Assembly: GCA_964388965.1 (NCBI GenBank)
Contig: CAYMCP010000039.1
Location: forward strand, 1-33,899
Source: Albibeggiatoa sp964388965
GTDB lineage: Bacteria; Pseudomonadota; Gammaproteobacteria; Beggiatoales; Beggiatoaceae
Direction of reading: 5' to 3'
Length of the DNA: 33,899 nucleotides
In this document: positions 24,847 to 31,639 of the stretch, piece by piece
Numbering within the stretch: the stretch's first letter is position 1
Layout of the letters: each line of letters begins with the position of its first letter
Translations under genes and position numbers: made by a program
Notes under the pieces: model-generated
Told to the model about the DNA's origin: nothing
What the model saw: only the letters and a program-made list of their open reading frames with translations
The model's database searches: none

Positions 24847-26403
24847 ATGAAATGGCTCAAAATCAGTTTAGGCGTGATCATTGTTTTAGTGCTGCTACTC
24901 AGTTTGACAATTATTGCAATCACGCAATGGGTTGATCCAAATCAATATAAAATACAAATTAGCCAACTTGTAGAACAGAATTTAAATCGCCAACTAACTA
25001 TTACAGGCGAGATTCAACTCAGTTTTTTCCCTTGGTTAGGCTTAAAATTAGGCGCAACAAAGCTGAATAATCCAAAAGAATTCGAGCAACAACCATTTGC
25101 AGCCATTCAGCAAGCGCAAGTCAAAGTAAAACTACTACCGTTATTATTCAGCCAACAAGTTCAAATTGGACAAATTAAACTTGATGGGTTACAGCTATCA
25201 TTAATTCAAACTGCTAATGGCTCTAACAATTGGCAAGATTTAACGCAAACAAATGATACTGACACACCTAATCAGCAAAATTCTTATTTTAAGAAATTAG
25301 AAATTGATGGGTTACAATTAAATAACAGTTTCATTACATTCATTGACGAACAACAACAAACGAGTTACACATTGCAGAATCTCAACTTACAAACTTCTGC
25401 AATTGGCTTAGATCAAGACATTCAAATAAAATTAGACACTTTAATTAATACCAGTGGGGCAACGGCAAGTGTTGCATTACAAACGGAAATTACGCCAAAC
25501 ATTAATCAACTACTTTTCAAAAACACGCAATCTACAATTCACGCCGAGCAACTACCTGATAAATTACAGCTTGAATTAGCGACGGGAAAATTAGACTTAA
25601 TACAACAAACTTTATCTATTCCCCAAATAACCGCTGAAATCTTAAAAACAACCCTTATTGCACAATTACAAGTTGACAATCTCTTGACTACGCCAAGTTT
25701 AACGGGAAAAATATCTTTTAGACAAGAGCAATTAGATCAAATAGTCAAACAATTACCATTTAAAACGGCACAAGCTGATTTAAACTTACACGCCACGATG
25801 CAACAAGTTGTATTTAATAATATCAACGCCCAATTTGATCAATATCCGATTCAGATTCCGACTGTCAAAATCGATCTAGCGCAGCAAAATATTGTCGTAG
25901 ATAAATTAAATTTACAAGCATTTGATACAATATTACAACTTTCTGAATTAAAATTACAAAATATTATAAACCCAGATTTTAGTGCTAAATTACAACTATC
26001 TAATTTTAATCTAAAAAAATGGGTTACGCTCTTAAAACTACCTGAGCAAAAGACGGTGGATAAGACTGCTTTGACTCAAATCGATCTACGTGCAAATATA
26101 AAAGGTGATTTACAACGCATTCAATTACAGAATATACAAATTAAATTAGATCAAACTCAAATTAAAGGGCAAATCGAATTGAGTCAATTTGATAACCCGT
26201 TGATTTCACTGAGCTTAGAAGCGGACAATTTAGATGCTGATCGGTATTTACCGCCTAGCGAGGAAAGTAAACAAAAGCCACTGCAACCACTCTTGCCTTT
26301 GGAATTACTTAAAGCATTAAATGTAAAAGGGAATATTAAATTAAAAAAATTAACCATCACGCAAATGCAATTACGAGATATTAATTTACAATTCAAAGAT
26401 TAA
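24847..26403 (+). CDS. AsmA-family protein, apparently missing its C-terminal domain
   Basis: Inner-membrane-anchored periplasmic protein of the AsmA group, involved in outer-membrane assembly or lipid transfer. One N-terminal membrane anchor (about 5-27) precedes the AsmA signature (DPNQYKIQISQLVEQ, then TGEIQLSFFPWLGLKLG). The body (to about 470) is rich in short amphipathic strands, expected of a long beta-groove, and is very Gln/Leu-rich. Typical AsmA proteins have about 600-700 residues; this one has 518 and stops at LRDINLQFKD, a point where other members continue into the AsmA_2 domain. No continuation is seen in any frame before the tRNA gene 70 bp downstream. AGAAGG precedes the ATG at good spacing. 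It may still be functional as a short form or be a 3'-truncated gene. Confidence 0.8.
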   Translation: MKWLKISLGVIIVLVLLLSLTIIAITQWVDPNQYKIQISQLVEQNLNRQLTITGEIQLSFFPWLGLKLGATKLNNPKEFEQQPFAAIQQAQVKVKLLPLLFSQQVQIGQIKLDGLQLSLIQTANGSNNWQDLTQTNDTDTPNQQNSYFKKLEIDGLQLNNSFITFIDEQQQTSYTLQNLNLQTSAIGLDQDIQIKLDTLINTSGATASVALQTEITPNINQLLFKNTQSTIHAEQLPDKLQLELATGKLDLIQQTLSIPQITAEILKTTLIAQLQVDNLLTTPSLTGKISFRQEQLDQIVKQLPFKTAQADLNLHATMQQVVFNNINAQFDQYPIQIPTVKIDLAQQNIVVDKLNLQAFDTILQLSELKLQNIINPDFSAKLQLSNFNLKKWVTLLKLPEQKTVDKTALTQIDLRANIKGDLQRIQLQNIQIKLDQTQIKGQIELSQFDNPLISLSLEADNLDADRYLPPSEESKQKPLQPLLPLELLKALNVKGNIKLKKLTITQMQLRDINLQFKD

Positions 26404-26472
26404 AACAATTTTAGCGTAAAATAAGAGATGTCTAACAAGGAGATTTTGAGAAGGCTGAAAAAAATCAAAAAG

Positions 26473-26563
26473 TGGTGGAGAGGGTGGGATTCGAACCCAC
26501 GGAGGGCTATAAACCCTCGACGGTTTTCAAGACCGTTACATTCAACCGCTCTGTCACCTCTCC
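26473..26563 (-). tRNA. tRNA-Ser (anticodon UGA)
   Basis: On the minus strand: acceptor GGAGAGG pairs with CCTCTCC; the anticodon loop is CTTGAAA flanked by CGGT-type stem bases, giving UGA (reads UCA); a long variable arm GAGGGTTTATAGCCCTC marks a class II tRNA; the T-arm is GTGGGTTCGAATCCCAC. CCA is encoded at 26473-26475. The discriminator base reads A rather than the G of E. coli serine tRNAs. A T-rich run follows the 3' end. Confidence 0.95.
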
Positions 26564-26774
26564 AAGCAGTCAATTGAAACGCGGATTTTATTATATGAAC
26601 TGCTATCTGTAAAGTATTTTTTTAATCCATACTGGAAAAATCTTCCAACTATGGAAAAAGCAATGAAAAATGGTAAACTGGCAAATCGTTTTTATAGCTT
26701 CTCTTCGTTAGAATCACCTAAACGCACTACCTTCTAATGAGTTTATATTTTAATTGAAATAAAGTGTTTGAAAA

Positions 26775-27854
26775 ATGAAAAAAATTGACCGTTATATTGG
26801 TCTTACAGTGTTTCTAGGTATTTTTATTGTTTTATTTGTCCTAGTTGGCTTATTTACTTTTTTCACTTTTGTTGAAGAAATTGAGGATATTGGCAAGCAA
26901 GATTACGATACGCTAGATGCGATATTATATGTATTGTACTTAATGCCAAGTAATATATATGATTTATTCCCTACAGCCGTGTTATTAGGTACGTTAATTG
27001 GTCTAGGCGGTCTTGCAAATAATAATGAATTAACCGTTATTCGTGCAGTAGGTGTATCTATTTTTCAGATTGTATTAGCAAGTTTAAAAGTGAGTTTGCC
27101 ATTAACTTTAATTATCATGCTATTAGGTGAAACCATTGCCCCACAATGGAATCAATACGCAAAAGACTTACGTGCTGATGCCAAGTCTGCGTCGGTACAA
27201 CAAGGACAAATTTTTGCGCATCATTGGTATGGCTATTGGGGACGTGAAGGTAATGATTTTGTTAATATTCAGCGGATTTTATCGGATGGTGGTTTTAGCG
27301 ATATTACCTTGTATCGTTTTAACCCAGATCACCAATTACAAACCATTATTTATGCCCATAAAGCTTATTACGAGCAAAATAATTGGCAATTTTATAACAT
27401 TAAAAAACAAGACATTAGCACTCAAGGTATACATGAATCTACATTAAATCAATATCGTTGGGATGCTGAATTAAATCCAGAACTTGTAAAACATGTAGTC
27501 GTCAGACCTGATAAATTATCTAGTTTCGGTTTATATGAGTATATTCAATATCTAAAACGTAACGCACAAAATAGCGATGAATATGAGCTTGCTTTATGGT
27601 CTCGACTCAGTTACCCATTTATCAGCATTACAATGGTTTTTTTAGCAGTGCCATTCATATTTGGCTCATTGCGTAATGTCGCAATTGGTGAACGAATTTT
27701 GACCGGTGCGCTTTTCGGTGTTGGCTTTTATATGCTTAACAAAACAATTGGTAACGCGAGTTTGATATATGGTTGGTATCCCATTTTCAGTGCATTCTTA
27801 CCCACACTTATTTTTTTAGGTATGACGGTATATCTGATGCGAAGAAAAGGTTGA
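26775..27854 (+). CDS. lptG: LPS export ABC transporter permease
   Basis: Inner-membrane subunit of the LptB2FG complex that extracts LPS and passes it to LptC/LptA. Length 359 residues, typical. The N-terminal helix (MKKIDRYIGLTVFLGIFIVL) and the coupling region NNELTVIRAVGVS are diagnostic of LptF/LptG; the N-terminus resembles LptG more than LptF. A periplasmic jellyroll lies at about 130-260, and further membrane helices fill 275-355. It normally follows lptF directly, but here a tRNA gene and the AsmA-like gene lie upstream, so lptF must be elsewhere. No strong Shine-Dalgarno; ATG at 26775. Confidence 0.9.
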   Translation: MKKIDRYIGLTVFLGIFIVLFVLVGLFTFFTFVEEIEDIGKQDYDTLDAILYVLYLMPSNIYDLFPTAVLLGTLIGLGGLANNNELTVIRAVGVSIFQIVLASLKVSLPLTLIIMLLGETIAPQWNQYAKDLRADAKSASVQQGQIFAHHWYGYWGREGNDFVNIQRILSDGGFSDITLYRFNPDHQLQTIIYAHKAYYEQNNWQFYNIKKQDISTQGIHESTLNQYRWDAELNPELVKHVVVRPDKLSSFGLYEYIQYLKRNAQNSDEYELALWSRLSYPFISITMVFLAVPFIFGSLRNVAIGERILTGALFGVGFYMLNKTIGNASLIYGWYPIFSAFLPTLIFLGMTVYLMRRKG

Positions 27855-27951
27855 TCTTTCAGCATATTATTCCCCCAATCTCGCGGGAATCGGGAATGCA
27901 GTTAAAATACACAATCCATTTTTTATATCATTAAAACTAATTATCTCTAAT

Positions 27952-28407
27952 CTAAAACAACTCATCTTTAGGTGTTAAATCCGCTTTTTTATCGATTTTT
28001 TCGGTTGATGTAACATAATTGGGTTGAGGTTTTTTCTTATCACTTTTTGGTGTAACATCGTCCCACGTTTCACGTTCTGACTCTGGCTCGTCGGCACTAG
28101 CAACAATAGTAGATTCTTGTTCTTCAGAAATTTCAGCTTGCTCTTCTACTGGCTCAGACGACTGAATCACGGGTTGAATCGCAGCTTGTTCTGTTTCTAA
28201 CCAATCTGATTTAGGTCGTACTGCTAAGCCTTTTGGCTCTTCGATAACAGGCAAATAAGCTTGTATAACCCGCGACATATCAATAAGCTGCATATTTACA
28301 ACAGTCCACATTAAAATGCTAACGGTCAGTAACAATAGTAATAAATCTAGTTGCCAACGCCACTGTGATATTTTTCGTGTTTTTTTCTTGTTAGGTTTTT
28401 GAGACAT
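27952..28407 (-). CDS. hypothetical single-pass membrane protein with acidic tail
   Basis: Not recognised. Starting at the ATG at 28407 (AAGAG upstream) gives 151 residues; an in-frame TTG at 28434 would add nine. A basic cytoplasmic start (MSQKPNKKKTRK) is followed by one hydrophobic helix (about 20-40) and a tail rich in Glu, Pro, Ser and Lys (EEPKGLAVRPK, later KPQPNYVTSTEK). By the positive-inside rule the tail lies in the periplasm. Low-complexity tails of this kind occur in envelope scaffold or TonB-like linker proteins, but there is no specific signature. Convergent with lptG. Confidence 0.55.
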   Translation of the reverse strand: MSQKPNKKKTRKISQWRWQLDLLLLLLTVSILMWTVVNMQLIDMSRVIQAYLPVIEEPKGLAVRPKSDWLETEQAAIQPVIQSSEPVEEQAEISEEQESTIVASADEPESERETWDDVTPKSDKKKPQPNYVTSTEKIDKKADLTPKDELF

Positions 28408-28528
28408 GAATTTAACTCTTGAGATAATCAGCAATTTTAAGGACGAACAATACTAATTAAAAGCAAAATATATACACTATTTATCATAATTACGACATGT
28501 TATTTTATCAAAACTCACAGTGACTTAA

Positions 28529-28586
28529 TATAGAACCGATTTGACATCTTTAAAATTGAGGAGAAAATCATTCCTGTTTTCAGATT
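28529..28586 (+). repeat. TATAGAACC element, copy A (one end only)
   Basis: Starts TATAGAACCGATTTGACATC and follows the reverse complement of 29760-29826 through CCTGTTTTCAGATT, with about 13 extra bases in the middle. The second terminal repeat is missing. Confidence 0.65.
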
Positions 28587-28595
28587 CCACAATAG

Positions 28596-28667
28596 TTAGG
28601 AGTTACGCATTAGCACAAAAATATAACCCTTTGAATAGAATTTTTATTTAAACTGCGTAACTTCTAA
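28596..28667. mobile_element. 72-bp palindromic element with GTTACGCA ends
   Basis: Terminal inverted repeats TTAGGAGTTACGCA and TTAGAAGTTACGCA (13 of 14 agree) enclose a 44-bp AT-rich centre. It has MITE-like architecture without coding capacity. A related single end occurs near 11376, and the motif GTAACTCC recurs at 33838-33846. Confidence 0.6.
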
Positions 28668-28694
28668 TGTTTTTAAATACTAGCAATCCCATAA

Positions 28695-28731
28695 TTTCCT
28701 CACCCCAACAATCTCCGTTGAAACAAGGAAA
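28695..28731. repeat. REP-like palindrome, copy 4
   Basis: Runs from TTTCCTCACCCCAACA through ATCTCCGTTG to AAGGAAA, the full 37-bp layout with substitutions. Confidence 0.55.
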
Positions 28732-28762
28732 TTACGCAAAATTTATTATACACAACGTTCGA

Positions 28763-29605
28763 CTAATTAGATTCTTCTTCAGCAGGAGTAGGCTTTACTT
28801 CAGCAGGTTTAGCCGCGTCCATGATTTCGATTTTAGCCGCTTCGCGTAAACTGGCTAAGTATTCACCAACTTGTTCATCTTGTACTAATTTTGCGATACG
28901 ATCTTTTAAGGATTCAAATGGAGGAGGTTCAACTGCACGTTTGTCGTCCAACAACACCAGATGCCAACCGAATTGTGTTTTAACAGTGGTGTATTTACCT
29001 TTTTCCAATGTTTCTAAGACAGTGGCGAATTCCTCAACAAGTTGATTTGGACGCACCCAACCGATATCACCACCAGACTCAGCCGAACCTGAATCGCTAG
29101 AATGTGTTTTAGCCAATTCGCTAAAATCCGCACCTTCATCTAATTGTGCGAGTAGAGATTTTACTGTTTCTTCGTCTTCGACTAAGATATGACGTGCTTT
29201 AAATTCACTAGGCAACGCAATTTTAGACATTTCGGCTTCATAGCGTTGTTTTAACTGCTCATCAGTTAATTTATGCTGTTTTAGGTAATCCTGTGTTGCA
29301 AGATTAGCCAATAAGTTGCCGCGAATAGCCTCATAACGTGCGATAAAATTAGGTGTTTTATCTAAATCTTTTTTCTCAGCATCTTGTACAACTAATTCAC
29401 GTTTAATTAACTCTTCAACAATTTCTTGCTTGCTAGGTTCTGACTGCTCATCTTGTACATGCTCTGAACGCATAATCATGTAATTTTTGTAATGTTGCTC
29501 TGTAATTGCTTTGCCATTCACCGTAGCGATAGGGTCTTGTGGAGCGGCATAAGCCTGAGTCGCTAACAACAGACCACAAATACAAGTTGCTAATTTAAAA
29601 TTCAT
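28763..29605 (-). CDS. periplasmic parvulin-type peptidyl-prolyl cis-trans isomerase
   Basis: SurA/PpiC-like folding factor of 280 residues. Signal peptide about 1-20 (FKLATCICGLLLATQAYA, ending AYA). An N-terminal SurA-like helical chaperone region (about 25-125) precedes a single rotamase domain (about 130-225) with EFKARHILVE, GADFSELAKTHSSD, SGGDIGWVRPNQLVEEF and TQFGWHLVLL, and then a short helical tail ending in PAEEESN. The family signature residues are present. The ATG at 29605 is chosen over a GTG four codons upstream because it starts a proper signal peptide. Stand-alone gene flanked by repeat-rich spacers. Confidence 0.9.
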   Translation of the reverse strand: MNFKLATCICGLLLATQAYAAPQDPIATVNGKAITEQHYKNYMIMRSEHVQDEQSEPSKQEIVEELIKRELVVQDAEKKDLDKTPNFIARYEAIRGNLLANLATQDYLKQHKLTDEQLKQRYEAEMSKIALPSEFKARHILVEDEETVKSLLAQLDEGADFSELAKTHSSDSGSAESGGDIGWVRPNQLVEEFATVLETLEKGKYTTVKTQFGWHLVLLDDKRAVEPPPFESLKDRIAKLVQDEQVGEYLASLREAAKIEIMDAAKPAEVKPTPAEEESN

Positions 29606-29998
29606 ACTTCCTGTCACCTTTTAGTTGGTAAAATTTAACGAGATTGTTAGAAATAGATAGCTAACGCAAACTTAAATAAGTTTAGAACGCACATTCTACT
29701 GGAATTTATTACATTTTTTCAAATATTTTGCTGATAGAGCCACAATCCTCATTATGAAATATAGAACCCATTTGAAATCTAAATCTGAAAACAGGTCAGT
29801 TTTAAAGATATCAAATCGGTTCTATATTACACAGTTTTTTCTCGATAACACGCTCTATTTGCTGTAAAATTTCAATCAATTCACAAACGCTAAATTTTGG
29901 AGTTAGAAAACACGGATGTAACAGATTCAGAAAAAAAGATTAATATAACGTTTTAAAAAGAATTAACTATCATGTTTAACATTGCAGGAAAATTTATT
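29606..29998. other. intergenic region, about 390 bp, between divergent genes
   Basis: Contains the complete TATAGAACC element (29760-29826). The remaining sequence is AT-rich, with no other gene or clear promoter recognised. Confidence 0.65.
29760..29826. mobile_element. TATAGAACC element, copy B (complete, 67 bp)
   Basis: Terminal inverted repeats TATAGAACCCATTTGAAATC and, in reverse complement, TATAGAACCGATTTGATATC. Outer TA bases fit a TA target, as used by IS630/Tc1-type transposases, but this is inference only. No coding capacity. Confidence 0.7.
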
Positions 29999-30427
29999 AT
30001 GGCAAAAAAAACGATTACGGTAAAAGACGGTGGCGACTACGTTGAAGGTGATAAAGTCGCAGGCGATAAAATCATGGGGAACAAAGTTGATAGACAAGTT
30101 TCCATAAATGGCGACGTTTCTGGGGCAAATATCAACCTCGGTGATGATGTTGTCCAGAACCTCACTACTGATAATCATAGTTTAGAAGAGCTGCTTCACG
30201 CACTTGCAGAGCTGATTAAAACTTTTCCAGACTCAAAGTACAAACAAGAGGCATTCGATCAATTTAATACAATTAAAACCGAAGCTGAAAAACCTAGCGC
30301 ACAACGAGATGAAAAAATACTTGTAAAATCAATTTCTTATTTAACTGAAATGCTAAAAAAGATCACAGAGTCTACAACTGCTAGCGTTATCATAAGTTTG
30401 ATCAAAAATAAATTATTTGGTCTATAA
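29999..30427 (+). CDS. small GD-repeat protein with helical C-terminus
   Basis: 142 residues, function unknown. After MAKKTITVKDGGDYV comes a short repetitive strand segment (EGDKVAGDKIMGNKV, then VSINGDVSGANINLGDDVV), followed by an all-helical domain (about 58-142). GD-rich strand repeats of the form VxGDxVxGDKI joined to such helices are, from general knowledge, common in cyanobacterial and filamentous-bacterial proteins linked to STAND/NACHT or other conflict-system effectors; here no effector gene is adjacent. No signal peptide or membrane helix, so it is probably cytosolic. The ATG at 29999 has AGGA 9 nt upstream; an in-frame ATG at 29972 lacks a site. Confidence 0.7.
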   Translation: MAKKTITVKDGGDYVEGDKVAGDKIMGNKVDRQVSINGDVSGANINLGDDVVQNLTTDNHSLEELLHALAELIKTFPDSKYKQEAFDQFNTIKTEAEKPSAQRDEKILVKSISYLTEMLKKITESTTASVIISLIKNKLFGL

Positions 30428-30634
30428 CTTAATTATTATGGTGTCAAAATCTATTTTTAAGTAAAATATTTGAAATCTATAATTGCCATCATTTAGGGTA
30501 TATCGCCAATCTTGATACCCAATGTTACGTGCTAATTTTTAATTTCAAATAATTACCAAGCGTATCATGGGAGCCAAGCAATAAATACTAGAAACTTGTT
30601 ATACTCTAAATATAACACAAAGTTTGGAGCCTAT

Positions 30635-31639
30635 ATGTGGAGATTATTCTATTTTATCCCAATTATTCTGGGTAGTTTGTTTGGTTTTGTGCTATGGCAA
30701 CAATATGAATCTGTAGAATTAAGTGAAATAGAATTAAAAAATGAATATAAAACCCTTGAACCCATTAACCCAATTCCAGATAGTTTCTATTTGAGTGAAC
30801 GAAAAGTACAATTAGGTAATATCTTATTTCACGATCCAAGATTATCCCATGATAATACAATATCTTGCGCCAGTTGCCACGATTTGCTTAAAGGTGGCGT
30901 TGACGGTAAAAAAGCATCGATTGGCATTAATGGCACAATAGGTTCAATTAATGCACCAACCGTATTTAATAGTGGTTTTAACTTTCGACAATTTTGGGAC
31001 GGACGGGCAAAAAGCCTAGAAGAACAAGCAGCCGGACCTGTTCACAACCCTATTGAAATGGGTTCTAATTGGCAAGAAGTTATCTCTAAATTGGAACAAG
31101 ATAGTTATTATAATGAACAATTTAATTTATTATACTTAGACGGTTTGACTAGTAAAAATATCCAAAATGCCATCGCCACTTTTGAACGCTCTTTATATAC
31201 CCCCAATTCGCGTTTTGATCTCTACTTGCAAGGCAAAGAAAATGCGTTGACCATACAAGAAAAGCAAGGTTATCAACGCTTTAAAGCTTATGGCTGTATT
31301 AGCTGTCATCAAGGTATGAATATTGGTGGTAACATGTTTCAACATTTTGGGGTCATGGGAAACTATTTCGCGGATCGCGGCAATATTACACAAACAGATT
31401 TGGGACGTTACAATATTACTAATGATCCAGCAGATAAATTTTTATTCAAAGTGCCCTCATTGCGCAATATTGAATTAACTGCGCCTTATTTTCACGATGG
31501 TTCAGCGAAAACCTTGACTGAGGCGGTTAAAATTATGGGACACTATCAACTTGGGCGTATGTTATCAGATAAAGATGTCGCGTTACTCGTTGCTTTTCTT
31601 AAAACACTGACAGGCGAATATAACGGGCAGCCACTATGA
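30635..31639 (+). CDS. dihaem cytochrome c peroxidase (CCP/MauG family)
   Basis: Periplasmic or membrane-anchored dihaem c-type protein of 334 residues that reduces hydrogen peroxide with electrons from small c-type cytochromes. A hydrophobic N-terminal segment (about 3-21) acts as signal or anchor. Haem sites are CASCH at 78-82 and CISCH at 221-225. LGNILFHDPRLS, NAPTVFNSGFNFRQFWDGRA, AAGPVHNPIEMG and KVPSLRNIELTAPYFHDGS are characteristic of the family. The start at 30635 is preferred over an in-frame upstream codon at 30596 because GGAG precedes it. Its stop overlaps the start of the following histidine kinase gene (ATGA), indicating one transcription unit. Whether it is a true peroxidase or a MauG-like modifying enzyme cannot be settled here. 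Confidence 0.9.
   Translation: MWRLFYFIPIILGSLFGFVLWQQYESVELSEIELKNEYKTLEPINPIPDSFYLSERKVQLGNILFHDPRLSHDNTISCASCHDLLKGGVDGKKASIGINGTIGSINAPTVFNSGFNFRQFWDGRAKSLEEQAAGPVHNPIEMGSNWQEVISKLEQDSYYNEQFNLLYLDGLTSKNIQNAIATFERSLYTPNSRFDLYLQGKENALTIQEKQGYQRFKAYGCISCHQGMNIGGNMFQHFGVMGNYFADRGNITQTDLGRYNITNDPADKFLFKVPSLRNIELTAPYFHDGSAKTLTEAVKIMGHYQLGRMLSDKDVALLVAFLKTLTGEYNGQPL

Larger units (their letters stand above)
28408..28762. other. intergenic repeat cluster, about 355 bp
   Basis: No gene recognised. Three different repeat families occur side by side: a partial TATAGAACC element (28529-28586), a GTTACGCA palindromic element (28596-28667) and a REP-like palindrome (28695-28731). Confidence 0.75.

Noticed and set aside
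27870..27893. Hairpin (TTCCCCCAATCTCGCGGGAA area) between convergent lptG and the hypothetical gene as a terminator
   Set aside because: The pairing is imperfect and no U-tract follows on either strand.
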